Below, piece after piece: positions 22,110 through 35,400 of a stretch of 64,000 nucleotides of DNA. The DNA is taken from NCBI GenBank assembly GCA_002633005.1, contig NMRA01000295.1:481633-545632 (forward strand). The letters are read 5' to 3'. The notes under the pieces were generated by a model. The model did not search any database. It worked only from the letters and a program-made list of their open reading frames with translations, and was not told the DNA's origin. Each line of letters starts with the position of its first letter. Within the stretch, counting starts at the first letter, position 1. This DNA comes from Phoronis australis (Eukaryota > Phoronida > Phoronidae). A program made the translations under genes and the position numbers.

Positions 22110-25100
22110 GAAGTGAGTTCTGTGTTAACCCAGAACTCGTGTCTCATATCAGTTGGAGACAGTTTGATATTCCAATTTTACATCGCAGCGAATGCCCTGG
22201 CAGCTGACACTTGCAAACAGTTTCTGAGTACGGGAAGTGAAATGAGTGGGAGTTTTGTCAGGTTGATGTTAGTTGTAAATCAAATGTGACAAAGCGTTAC
22301 ATGAATATAACTAAGTTCAATGCAATTGTAAGTTGAATATGGATCTGCGGATTTATGAATTTAGAAACAAAGAGGTCCCGTGGCAAGAAATGTGAATGTC
22401 TAACTTGTAGTCTTGTAGAGTAGTTGTGACAATCAGTTCATAGCAGTTGACCTTCAGAGTTGGGTCATTTGAGGCGGTTTAGCAGCAAACATAAATAAAA
22501 ACGTAGGCCTATAACTGAAGCCAGTAAAACTTCCCTAAATTATAATTAGCAGTAATGTGTGGTCATAATTTTCAGTCATTCACGCATGGAAATTGCTGTG
22601 CTGCTGTTTCAGTATTTTTCTAAACCTAGAAGTAATGAGTTTGACGTGGACAATACCTTTTCAAGGTAAATGATTTCATCGTCATGGTTAAGCTAGCATT
22701 GAGTGGATGCTATTCATAATTGACATTCCTCTAAGTTTTTGCGCCCCACTCAGACATAACGCGGGAGCGATGGTTCTGAAAGTCCCGTTAAAGGAGTATC
22801 TTTTCATACATTGGCAAGGGCCTTGAAAATATGAAAAGGGTGTATTAAAATTGCGACATCCTGGAAAGCAGAAATAGGGTACAATTTCTTGGCAGGAAAG
22901 AGTGGTAATGACTTAAAAGATGTTCTCAAACACGGAACACACCTCACAAGTCAAAAGTTACTTACCGGGACATCACCAAAGTTATGTCACTTAATAGGAG
23001 TCTGATTGAACCACACGTGAGCGCCTGTCACACCACACATGTGATATGAATGTGTCATTTTTCCTTGAAACTTGTAAAGAGGTTCCCGTTTTCCTTGAAA
23101 GTCATTGTTTTGGGCTCAGAAGGGCAGAGAAATTATGCCAAAATCTCTGTCGCTCAACAGCAAAAAACTTAAACTTTCCTCTCAGGGTGATTACTATATG
23201 CGTTCTAAATTAGTGTTAGTCTCGTCACAAGGTGCATAACTTATTTTTGTTAAAAAAATACTGGTGTTTTACCTTGGAGCATTGATTTTGGGTTTTGTCA
23301 GATGGTTATGATGTAACTTCATTTGAAAGTTGACGAAAATGCGTTTAATTATAGAATTTACTGACAACTAGGCCACCTGAGCCAGGTACGTGTTAGCACC
23401 CATGTTTAAACCGCAAAATATCCCNCCCGGAAATAAACGGACAACAAAGGCTTAACCAAAAGAAAATTACAATCATAATTCTTTTGTACAGTCTTTATTA
23501 AACAAGTGTTTCTTATTACTGTTGCAGTTCGTCATTGAAGACTGAGTATCTTGTGAAATTTTCATGTGGGTGAATGATGGCTTTAGTTTAGGTACAGAAC
23601 CGTACGTCTAGGCGTATATGCGTCACTTCCAGGTTCCATTATTTTTGTACTTTATTTTTTGTGCAAAAAGTAAAACTAAAATTTGAGTTTTGGATTTTTA
23701 TACCTAGAAATGTTTTGACATGCTGATTTTCTTAACTCTTGTTTGAATATTGTTATTGCAGTTTTGAGTACTGGTCCAGTTTATAACTAGCTATAATGCT
23801 GCCAAGAGTGCATTCAGCCAGTTATCGCTTGTACTATGGATGTGCCAGCTGAACACTGAGTCACTAAGGTTTGAGTAGTGAAAGATTGTGGTGTGCTGTG
23901 AATAATAGAATTTCGTTAGTGTTTTAAACATGCTTTATTTTCATACTAGGTGCATATTTTACTTTATATTTAACATATACTATTACTCTTACGTTAGCTT
24001 TTTATTCTTGATGTATCATTGGAAATCTGAAGTGCATAAAATTTGCAGTTAACCAGCTTAAATGGAGCTCTGGATTTAGGCGTCTTGGGAGTACCACGAG
24101 CTCTGGGTTCTTAGGTGAAGGCCTGTTGGTTGTTCAGTTAGATATATAAAGTAAAATGACGAGAAAAAATTATGTGACCTACAATACTCTTTTGGTGTCC
24201 TTCCTTGTCCTGGTGTTTGGAGGGATGGTCTGATGGTTATTAAACAGTTGGCCTCTGGAATCGGCACAGATACTGCCTGAGACCAAAATCGTTATCTCAA
24301 TAATGTGATACCTTAAGGTAAGCTACGGAAATATCTCGGGTATATCAGATGTTTTCATTTAAACTGGTATTAATGTAAGTCTTCTTCATGGAAATAAGAA
24401 GTCTCTGATAGATTTCACATGTTTACGAGTAATTAGGATAATTCGTTTGTTTTTGTTTTTAAATGCAACGAATTTTATCCTTTCCTGCAGACCTATTCAA
24501 GCTGTTGTTCATATTACTTTCTGAAGGTGGCACTGTTCATTTCTGGTTTTGGGAAACTAAAAACACAACATGCGTCTAATTGTTGTTAAAATGGAACTGC
24601 AGCATAAATTCAGTTATAATAAGTTTTTCTGGATATCTTGATTTCATTGATTATTTTGTGGTAGTACAACTTAATTTGGTAATTTACAAAACAGAATAAA
24701 ACTGAATTTTTGCACTTATAGCTAAAAGAATTGTTTTTGAAAACAAAAAATTAGGGTCTCTATTGTTAAAGGGTAAAGGTCAGTGTTGCTGATGGATGTA
24801 TGAAACTACCAGGTTTGACGCTCATCTGTTATCAAGTTGTTGTGAGGCTTGCTGCCCAAGAAAATATTCTGAAAAATGAGCCTCATTAAGTTTTCTTAGA
24901 GGCTGCCTAAAATGAGATTCATTTGTAGTTATTACAGGCTACAGCATTAGAAGTGGAAAGCGATATTCTGCACAGTTGATCTTGACAGGTTGTGTTAATG
25001 GCTTCACTTGTGGTTCATTGAATCCCTGTTTCTTGTAAATATGTAGTAGATTGATGGACAGCTGAAATTTAGCACCTTTGAAATTTAGCATAGGTTCTGA

Positions 25101-25270
25101 AATTGTATTCGGAAGTGATGTACCTTGGTGTGTTATGTGTCGTGCTGGTGGCAGTCGTGAGACTATGACATGGCGTATTCTTTTTTTGCTGCACTGTGAA
25201 GTACGAAGTACCTCATTTCTGAACTCGTTCTGTACACAGCGGTTTTGGGAAACAGTTCTTTTGTTACCAG
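22110..25270. other. intergenic, no gene seen; ambiguous base at 23425
   Basis: AT-rich DNA. The single n at 23425 has no duplicated flanks, so unlike 3310 and 8236 it looks like a base ambiguity or a small gap. No coding frame of note. Confidence 0.35.
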
Positions 25271-25276
25271 TCTTTA

Positions 25277-25789
25277 GGCCCTTTCATATTGACTTAACTC
25301 CGGTCTGAGAGGAGTGTCGAGGTAAACAGCGCAGTCAACTGGACCGTTCATACTGGCTTCGATAGTTAATGACCATCGAAGTAAAGGGTTGGTGACACTG
25401 ACGTCATCGAAGTTATCGCAAGGTAGCGCTGCACAGTGCACGCTAAGATTTTTTTTCAATGTGAGGATTTGGGAACATTTAAATGTGCTAAATGACATTA
25501 AACTCATTTTTAAATCGATTGGTTATCATTAGAGCAAAAAATAAGTAGTTATTAGTGACGGCACTACTCTGTAACTGTTGACGATAACATTGGCACCTGG
25601 CGATAACTTCGATTGGACTGAAGTTAAGCATTCGTACTGCACTGCAGCATCGACGCTGCGCTATTAAATCCTCCTGTTAACTGCGATGTTAACTGGAGCT
25701 GTTAACTGCGATCCAGGACCGGAGTTAAGAGTTCATACTGACCGCAACTCCCCAAAGCATCGACGCTTCGATGTTAGTATGAAAGGCCC
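25277..25789. mobile_element. non-autonomous TIR element of about 513 bp
   Basis: The left end ggccctttcatattgactta is the inverse of the right end ..agtatgaaaggccc. Internal inverted matches follow: taactccggtc against gaccggagtta, and cgaagttatcgc against gcgataacttcg. No coding capacity; target duplication not clear. Confidence 0.65.
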
Positions 25790-25964
25790 TTTTGTTAAGG
25801 TACATTTCCTGCCCGGTCAACACATTGACCTTTGATGCACGGACACCGTCCACCTGCACTTCTGTTTATGCTTACACCAGTCTGTAAAGAGAACATGTTT
25901 TCTGTGACAAAGGAAATGGACATTTTTTTTGGTTTGTGGTAAAAATTCTCCTGTTTGTGAAAGT

Positions 25965-26320
25965 GAAAATTATATATTTTGCTCAAGGTTAGATCTTGTA
26001 CCAAGAAATAGGCATTATTGGCCGCCCCAAATTCAAGGCTTATGATCAGTGGCAAACCATCATTCATGTCCATATTACACACTAGGAGGACATTTGAGAA
26101 GGTTGTGTTGACGGTATTTTTGACGATTTTATCAACTGCCAATTTTGTTTTCAGATTCTACTCATACAAAAATGCCGTGTCCAAAATTTGAGAAGTATAA
26201 TAAATGCCAAAATCTGACCATGTCCCAATCTTCTGAATCAAGAAAATTCAACTCTGCTTGAGTTTCTATTTCCCTAATTTAGTAACGTTTCCAATCTAGA
26301 GAATTTTTTCTCGTATGCAC
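25965..26320 (+). repeat. dispersed repeat, copy 2 (matches 9150-9480)
   Basis: Same orientation and block order as the copy at 9150-9480. It shows the undeleted structure and so polarises the haplotype indel there. Confidence 0.6.
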
Positions 26321-27660
26321 AAAAAATTTCAAAGTCTCGTCTCCTTGGATTCTTAATCAGAATTTTCAGGGGACCCTGGTTAAAGATCTCCACGATTACT
26401 GCTAACCCTGGAATGTGAAAACGTGGTGTTGCGGATTTTGTATACCTGATCAAAGATCAGGTGTCATTTTGATACGAGAAATACGAAAAATTGGCATTCT
26501 CCCTCTGTTGTGTGAATTTCATTTTACCTCACTCAGTACTTAGCTATCAGTCTGCTGAGCCTTATCTTTACTGACAATTGTGTCTTTCCTAATAATTTAA
26601 TACCAAAGTCCATGTGGTCATACAAGTACCAGCCCTTAGTGGACATGTACTTATTTGTAACTGATGTTTTCGGATCTTGATGTTCCTTGTTTGTGTTCAA
26701 GGTAATTAAAAGTGAATCAAGACGGCATTTCCCTTTTGCCGTTCTTTGATTTGCAGTTTGACCTCCACATATGAAATCGAAAGGTACAATTCACTTTCGG
26801 GACACTTTCTCGAAACTGTTGTCAAATCTGTCTGTCTTGTGAGCATCATGCACTGGTCATTAAATTTGTGTGTATCTACCGGAACAAGTGGTATTAAAAT
26901 CTTGAGATAAACAACAATGTTTCTTACCAAGAAGCCAATATTTGTTTAATTCCATTCACTGCTATCAGGTTGGTCTCACCAAGTTCCTTATTCCCAGATA
27001 GGAATCTAGTGCTGGGTTTACAAGGAGCTTACTCCACACCTAAAGTGCACATGGCTTGATGAACTAACTTTTGGAGCCTATAAGCACTGATGAATTGAAA
27101 GCCTTGAAATCACATCCAGTCTAAGGGATCATTTGAAACCAATTTTATAACTAATAAGTGGGGGCGGGGCAGAGCAACTCTGGGAAAGGGAGTACATGCT
27201 GACTGGGGAGAGGTGTTAAGCACCCCCAGAAGGTTGTCTAGCATCTGTGAACCCATCTTCCATCAGGAGAACCAACTGCTGATTTATAGTGCTTACCATT
27301 GTGAAGTTGGTCTCAAATTGCTCAGTGTGTTCACAGCCTCAGATAGATGACAGTCTCATACAGCACTCTTTTCAGAGTGCATATTTCACATCACCTACTT
27401 ACCTGTCTTAAATTTTAAAATGGTTAACTTTGGCCAATTTGTGAGGTGTGCTCATGAATTGTAAATCCTATGAATTAGTATGTTTACTTAAAATTGGTAT
27501 GATCTCACATTATATAGTTCTTGTGATAATGATTTGTTCAAAGGATCGTTAATAAAACATGGGTGTCGTTTAAAGATCTGTGTAGTAATATTTCTTCTCT
27601 AAATATTATTGTGTTGAACAATGCAAATACTGGCAGTGTGTTTACAAAGCCAGGTCATTG
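26320..27660. other. intergenic, no gene seen
   Basis: No motif-bearing open frame and no strong repeat recognised. Confidence 0.3.
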
Positions 27661-27666
27661 CCCTTA

Positions 27667-28222
27667 GACTTGCGCATCTGAAGCGTGTTCAACAGAGTGA
27701 GTGCCCACTAGCGTGTACTCTCGAACACAAGGAACAGCTCCTGAACAGCTGTGAGCGCTCACTGTGCGATCCAGTATGGCGACTTTGAAGCAGATTCTGT
27801 TGAACGTCTTAGCCGATGAGCTTAACACTAACAGTCCTTCCTATAGTGTACTGAGCGATAAATATGATTAATCTTTGCCAATAATTATTAATATCGGCAG
27901 CCCCAAGACAACAACCATGAAGGCTTTGGCCCGACAAGAATCGAAAATTACGTCGAGGAAACTGTACCTCGCTACAGCGACCCGCAATTTAAGTCGCAGT
28001 TTCGGATGAGTCGGTCAACTTTTGAGGTTAGTTTTCGTGTTGCAGAACCATAATGGGTTCATATGTTGCAGACGTGAAGCCTTCGCAGGACGCCATCTTG
28101 GAAATCTAAGCGAACATGCTCTCGAGGTTGTTCGCGAGCGCTAACGTGAACACAGCTGTTCAGGACGAGGGCGCTCAAATCGCTCGCGGGCGCTCACTCT
28201 ATTGAACACGCTTCTGGTTACC
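27667..28222 (+). mobile_element. PIF/Harbinger-like element remnant, 556 bp
   Basis: Inverted ends share gaagcgtgttcaa.agagtga (left from 27680; right read on the minus strand near 28211), and TTA flanks both sides (27664-27666, 28223-28225), fitting the 3-bp TWA target duplication of Harbinger elements. Inside, ATG 27775 opens MATLKQILLNVLADEL. A second frame at about 27892-28026 encodes GFGPTRIENYVEETVPRY and FRMSRSTFE, the latter typical of the N-terminal part of Harbinger nucleases (HARBI1 family). The catalytic DDE domain is missing. Confidence 0.7.
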
Positions 28223-28229
28223 TTATTGC

Positions 28230-31200
28230 GATTAGAGATTTCTAATATCAGAAGAAAGTAATCGCAAAAAAAGATCTTTTTTCATTTATCAAAGGCTTTT
28301 TGCATTTCCTCACCTTTAACCACACAATATGGCTGACAGGTTAAATTCTATTTTGTCTACCAAAAAAGGTAATGGTAAAGACCAAGGCAATTTGGTTTTT
28401 CTCTGGCATGGTTTGCTCTGTGTAGATGCCACAAAACATCATATTTGGTAAAAGTTTCCATTACAGCAAATTAACCAGAGACTATGTATGTTACTGAGTT
28501 CCATTTAAATGATAAAAAAATTGAGTAAAGATCGCTTTACAGATCTTTACTAAAAAATTCTTAAATTGATCAGACTTGGAAAATGGAAGAATGAAAATTG
28601 GCGTTATTATTTTTGCAGCGAACTACTATAACAGTGCTGTGTGTGTTCCAATATTATTCGGCATTCAAAAGAGTCAGAATGCGGAAAAGAGTTTCAAACT
28701 GGTAGGGCATTGGTATGGTGTTCTATCATGCCTTAAATTGTTGAAAAGTTTCGGTGGCCTCCATCCCTCCCCTGTTGCATATTCCTGTGGTATACAGATC
28801 TGTAAAAATACTCATGGCTGTTGTTACTGAGAATCAATGGACTGACCTTTGGAACAAGAGGTCAGGAATGCTGTTGAATAGATTGTTTGTTGAAGGTTTG
28901 TCCAGGTAAGAATGGCCTAGATAATATGTAGGGTTGAATTTAATACCTGTATGCAGTTGTAACATGTGTAAAGCTTAACATCTGGTTGAGTGGTTAGATT
29001 TATTAAGATAGTTAGTTGAAGGGTTAAGTCTGCTTGGCTTGTTTTTGAAAACCACTGGTGAGAAAGGTGTGCTGTGTTTAGACAAGTACATGGGTTTCAT
29101 TTGATATTCACTTTTGTACCCTTTTTGCTCAGAGGACTTTAAATCTATTTAAAATTGGCTAATTGCTATTCAAATGGCTATAGGAAGGGCCTGTAAGCTT
29201 GAACAGTCTATGTGAACCCACTGGTGGAGGTGGTCCTGAGTCAATTTACTTCAATCAGTTTGAGTTTGAAAATAATCCAATGAATATTCAAGCTGTTGAT
29301 TGGAGGTGAGATAACCGGCTTGGCTGTTCATCATCTAGACAAATTTGGTCTTTGTTTTTAAAGTGGGGGGAAGGGGGTGGGGGGGTGAAGTGATTTGATG
29401 CAAGTCGATTACTAATACTGTGTGTAAGCAGGAAGCCACTGCACAGGCACAATATTTTCGTACAGGGTTGTCTCAACATGTGACTTTTATTATATAGATA
29501 TCATGTGCGTGTTGCTGTAAAATTTATAGTTCTATGGTGTGGTCAACATAAACATGATGGTACTCAGGGAATGATATGATATCAAGAACTGCATTGCAGA
29601 CTGTGTTGGCACAAGAGTACGGCATAAAACAGCCGACCCACCACACAAAACTAATGCTAAAGGTATATGAAAAAATAAATCCAACTAAAGTTCTCATTCT
29701 ATCTAACTCGATACATACATGTGAAAACACGCAATCAGATGGCACTGACCTCTATCCTCCACGGTGAGGGGGACTGGGCATGAAGAGATGCCTATGTAGC
29801 TGTAAATTACATATACCATTAGAATAAGATAACACTTGACAATGCATGAAATAACAGGAATTGAAAGTGCCAACTTCTCTTGTCAACATTGTGAAACCTT
29901 ACGCAGTCTCACAGATGTGTACAAACCTGTATACAACTGGCACTGTGAAAGTACGGTCTTGTGTGTAATTTCAGTTTCTACACTTGGGAATTTACTGATT
30001 GAGTTCTCTACCTCCAGCATTCAGACATGCTGTAGCAGTGAAATCTTTAGCCATGTTTGAAAAGCCCTGAGCCATGTTAAAATCGCCATGGTTGAGTAGC
30101 AAGACACATGATAGGAATAATATTGCACAGTGGTACTTAATTCATTTTTTTGCAGTGGAAATGATAATGACGTGGCCCGGCAAGTGAAAATAATGTGTAA
30201 CTAATAGTTGTTCTTTCTGAATTAACATATTTAGGAAATTAGGATTCAAAAAACACGATTCGGGATTTGCACCATGTTTGAATGTTTGGGAGAGACCTAA
30301 TATCACTGTCAAATGTTCTGCAAAACTCAGGGAAAAATCTGCTTATGAGTAACTTTCTAAACGCAGGAAAGATGCAAGCTTTTTAGGCTAGGCAAATACA
30401 ATGAAACAAAAGTTCTTTGTAGAAAGTCTTTCTTCAGAATCCTCTTTGGAATCCCCAGTACTGCTGTCAATGGACTGTGCTGTTATTTGTTTAAGAAAGG
30501 CAAACAAATGGTGGGTGTTCTGAAGGACAGTGTAGTGGGCATTAATATAGGGTGAGGCAGTATTCTCCACAACCTTTTTTGTCTGGTCTCCATCAAAGTT
30601 TGAATTTCACTGTCACCAGTCCGTCCTACTTGCGGGTGATTTGAAAACGCGTTTGAATTTTGAAGTATCGTAGATCGTGAAGAAAACCTGAGGATGTAGC
30701 ATTTTGGTAAAACTTTGAGTTGGGTTCAACCAGTGTTCATCAATCCTTGTTGTGAACCCAGTTTTTGTGTAGCCTCAAGGTAATCAGGGCTTGGAATTTT
30801 CCGTGGAAACGTGGATTTCCGCTTTTTTTCAAATGTGCTTTCCGCTTTTTTAATAATATTTCCGCGTGGTAACGTTTTTTTTTCTTTTTTTTTTAGTCCT
30901 CCCGATTTTTGTCGCAGAAAGGTTCATTGGGTAATGATAGAAAATTGCATTTGGGAATCTGGATTGTCTTGTAACTAGTCTTATAATCTTCATCTGGATT
31001 CCATATCAGTCTGGCCATAACCGATTTCGACCTTTATCCCCATAGGCTGAAGGCCTGGTGAAGCAGCGCAAATAGTGAGTTACTCAAATGGGATTAATGT
31101 TTATTTTGCCATTTAAGCACTTTACATAGTACCTATTTATAGATCATCCGTTCTAACTAAGTCACTTTCCCACTTGTAATAATTTTTCTTGTCCGAAATT

Positions 31201-32377
31201 TTTCTCTGGAAGGTGGAAACTGAATAATTTTTTGTTTCATTGAAGATATAGAGGTTTTTGTGACCTAGGTTCAACTTCGGATATCTGAGAGTGAGTGAAT
31301 GACCTGTTGTTTCGTTGCTGATGTCTGGTCTGTGAAAAATTTGTTTGCCAAGTGTCTGTAGATAACAATCGCAGAGTTGTTTTGCAAGTCAGGTTGAACA
31401 CATTTTGCTGCCAAGACATCTGGAGGTCTGCCTTTCAGGTATGGGGGTCCTGCTGCATCATGCTGTAATTGTCTTTTTTTGTAAAAGAAGCTTAGTTTTT
31501 AAAACAGGTGGGTTGATTCGATGAAGTCTCGCAGAAGAAAACTAGACGGGGAAAAATTAGACACAATTTTTATGCAGATTTTGATTGAGAAGTTTTGTCA
31601 AGTATTTTGAAAACTACTTCATAAAATTTTTGTTTGTTTTTCCTCAAAGTTTCAGGGACCGCGCTCCTCTAGTACCAGTTTTAAACTACTTCTTATAAAA
31701 ACCTAAAGTGACATGGGGCTGGTAGGTGGTAAGGCCTCTTGACATCAACACATGAAGTTCATGACATTGGACTTTAAACCTGTCACCAATCACTCAAAAC
31801 ACAACTGTTCATTCTTTTCGAGAAATTAACCGCCAAGATAGTTGAACTTCACAGACTGGCTGCAGGGGGGGGGATCTCTATTAATGTACACGGAAGAAGC
31901 TATCGCAGTTGGATGTATGAGTCATTTAAATTATACCATGATGGTGCTCTGGAAATATTCTGCTGGTGCAATTTTTCAATTGAAGTAGCGTTTATACGAT
32001 AATCTGAAAAAGATAAATGAGTTGCTCATCATGGTAAAATGAATATGGTTTTGAGTAAAATATCAAATTATACCACACCACATGAACATGAGTTTGGTAA
32101 CAATGCATACTGCATCGAAGCGTGGATGCTGTTTTTCTTAGTCTGCCATTTAATGCAAAGTTAATGAATTATTGTGCAGTTGGATCCAAGAGCTAAAGTT
32201 TACCATTCACACCGGCCAATCATTCCCAAAATACTGACATGTCAACATTGTTAAGGAATGCCGTACAGTGTCAGTTTGTTGTTCTTGAGCCAGTTACCGA
32301 TCGCTGGGCCCTGGTGGTTTTGTTTTTTTCCACCTGACTTGCGCTACAAATAAAAATTTTCTCTTTTTCAGTCGAAG
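28230..32377. other. region upstream of ACSBG; promoter and 5' UTR exon not located
   Basis: No coding gene seen. ctctttttcag just before the start codon looks like a splice acceptor, so a non-coding first exon probably lies somewhere here. Polypurine (29365-29390) and pyrimidine runs are present. Open frames at 28576-28830 and 29524-29767 lack support. Confidence 0.35.
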
Positions 32378-32405
32378 ATGGCAGACGTAGAAGGAGCAAC
32401 GAACG
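32378..32405 (+). CDS. ACSBG2: ACSBG exon 1 (start codon)
   Basis: ATG at 32378 after an acceptor-like ctctttttcag, giving MADVEGATN, with donor gtgagt in phase 1. aagATGG is a good initiation context. Confidence 0.8.
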
Positions 32406-35400
32406 GTGAGTTCAATTCAAATGCACATAATCCAAAGTTAAAGGCGAAGGCAACCTTTTTTCATGTCATTTTTAGTAAAAATAGGGTTCTTTGATTATCC
32501 CAGACATATTTTTCATTTAATTACAGCTTTTTGTAATTTAACCAATTACTCATCCTTTACTCCGGAAGTGACGTTTTTGGAGGCAAGTATTTCGCGCCAA
32601 TTTCTTTTCATACAGTCTGACTGTGAAAGCTGCCGAGTCAGTCATTGTTCTACCTCTGTTGTGATTAGTTCGGTCGTCGTTTGATTTTGTTTACGAGTCG
32701 GTCAACATGCCACACTGTTGCTGCGTACCGAAATGTACTCATTATCGTCTCACGGACAGAGGAACAATTGTCCCACTTGCCCGAGTGTCCCGCGACACAC
32801 TCCCACAGCAGGGCTGCTTACAGGCTTTGGACAACAATGAGTACATCCTGGTATGTAACAACAGTGTGGCATGTTGACTGACTTGTAAATAAAAGCAAAC
32901 GACGACCGAACTTGTCACAGCCGAGGTATAACAATAACTGAATCAACAGCACTTACAGTCACACTATATGAAAAGAAATTGGCGCGAAAATCTTGCCTCT
33001 CAAAACGTCACTTCCGGAGTAAAGGACGAAAAATTAATGAAATTACAAAATGCTGTAATTAAGTGAAAAATATGTCTGGGATAATCAAGTTACTTTTGCT
33101 AAAAATGACATGAAAAAGGTTGCCTTTCCCTTGAAGTACATTGGTCAGAATTGCAATCGCATTTGCCATCCGTGTCCAATCGGAGGTTATGTGTCCGGAG
33201 ACTCAGTCCGCCATGCTTTTCAGACACACGGCCATTTTTTACTACGATGTTCAAAGCAAACATTGGTTGTTCTTCGAAGAAGTTGGCAAATCGCATATTA
33301 CCTTACTCGTATGTGGCGTTGAAAATGAGGCAGTTAACTGGGTAGCTTCTGGGAATTCATGAATTTTCACTCTGTTTTACTTGCACAAGAGGTCAGTAAA
33401 AGTGTATGGGTGTAGTCCGACATGAGAGAAGCAATGCTGAACACCTTTGAAGAGAAATGTTTGCTTTGCTAATAACTAGCTGCAAACTGTTAAGGAATGC
33501 ATCAGACCTTTGATCAAATGAGAAATGCTTATAACTGACTGCAGCAAGTTGGGTAAATTTATCTCATGCAGTGGAAGCTCACAATTATAGGAAAGTCAAA
33601 CTCCGCATCAGAAAAATTTTCCTTTTAAGTCACAGTTGGCATCAATAAAGGTGGAGGGCTTGTCTTGTCGTCTTAATACAGACTGGATTGTTAACTTCTA
33701 CCTTCTTGAAATACTACTAAAATGAAGTGATTTCTACTGATAGTTCATCTACCTTTGCAAGCAGTCTTGCTTTGGGTAGCTGCTATCCTACAATCCTTTG
33801 TGTATTCATCGTTTTGTGCTAGCCATAAAACCGTCGTCTTCCCTCATGCCCAGGTGATATGACCAATGGTATCATTGAAAGCGAAGAACCAAACCTCAAG
33901 GCCAAGACAGCCGCCGTAGTCAATGGGAATGGGACAGAAGGGCTGGCAAATGGATATGACAACAGCGGGGCTTCACACGTGGAGAGTTCTCAACAAGAGG
34001 AACTGAACGGTACGGTTAGATGTCCACAATTTCAGGCAAAAGTATTGTGCAAAAGTGATGTCTTTTGTTTCCGAAGGCTTCAGATTATATTTTAGGTGGC
34101 CATAGTTTATGGAGTGTAGTCTGAGGGTAGCTGTTACATAATATTCTGAACTAATTAAGCACAGGTATCGATGATTAGTGTAACGTCAACTCGCCACCTG
34201 TGTCCTGGCAAAATCCCCAGGTCGCCAACGACAGCCAAAACTGAAATGAACGAGATAACCGAATTGAAGAACGAGTGTGTATGGCAAGTGTCTGTCTGTG
34301 CACCCGAGATGTACCGTAGTATTTTGAGTACGTGGTTGCGCTTGGATGTACACGTGTCAAAAGATATCATTTAATAAATCTGACTTGTCTGAAGAGCTCT
34401 GTGTACGAAGCAGAACATTTGTACATAGTTAAAGTTATGTATGGGTAGGACCTAAGAAAAATATCCAAATTTGGCTGATTCCTGAACATCATGTCTGAGA
34501 CATGACTGAACGAAGTCATGTGAAACTTTCAGGTACTATGTTTATGTGCTGCTAGCCCAAATTGTTGCTAGGATTAAAGTGATCAAATTTTGCACGAGGT
34601 CAAAAGTAGCTTAAAATGAAAATGAAAATGAAATGATACTTATGAAATCTGTAAAACGCATTTTTGAGATTTAATTTCAACCTTCATATCAGACTAAATT
34701 TGTTCTCGTTATGAATACTGTTCGTTTTTCTATCAAGTGATAGTACTTTTTTCTTTTTGCTAAATTTTACTAAAAAAGACATGGCCACCTGATTCAACGA
34801 GTGGGAACTTGGTAAAAAGTTAAGTATCAAATTTTACGAGTTCATAATCTCAGGACTTAAGGTGTGCAAGTATTGCTATAGGAGATATTGAGCTAATTGG
34901 GTGTAAGGTTCTAAATAACTCTAAGCGAAAATTCAACTGTTCAATGTCCGAATTTTGTGAACTTTACAATCAAACCACAACATAAACAGAGGTCATTCGC
35001 TGATCTAGCATATAAGTGTCTGCATTTTGCTAACACATGTTTGTTAAAGGGACTCTGTTTCTAAGCTGGCAAAAAAATTGAAATAGTTATATGTTTAAAC
35101 ACGGCCAGTTGTTGAAGTGAGTAGGTGATCAAGTGACAAGACATTTCTTCACAGCAGGGATGCTCCTTAGGCAATGTCATTAATTTACTACAGAATGTAT
35201 TCACAACAGTGACACAGTGGACTATTCTATGCGGCTATTGTATATCCTTTGGATGGCTAAAATAATTGAGAATAGCATTCAGACGATGACATTTCAGAAA
35301 TGTTTTTTTTTGTTGTAGCTGGTAGCATGGTTTGTTGTGAACATTGTGACAGGTGGCAGTGCTGGTTTTTAATTTATTTTGCTAAGATGGGATGACTTGA

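Noticed and set aside
23425-23425. Single N as a possible haplotype join
   Set aside because: No duplicated sequence on its two sides, unlike 3310 and 8236.
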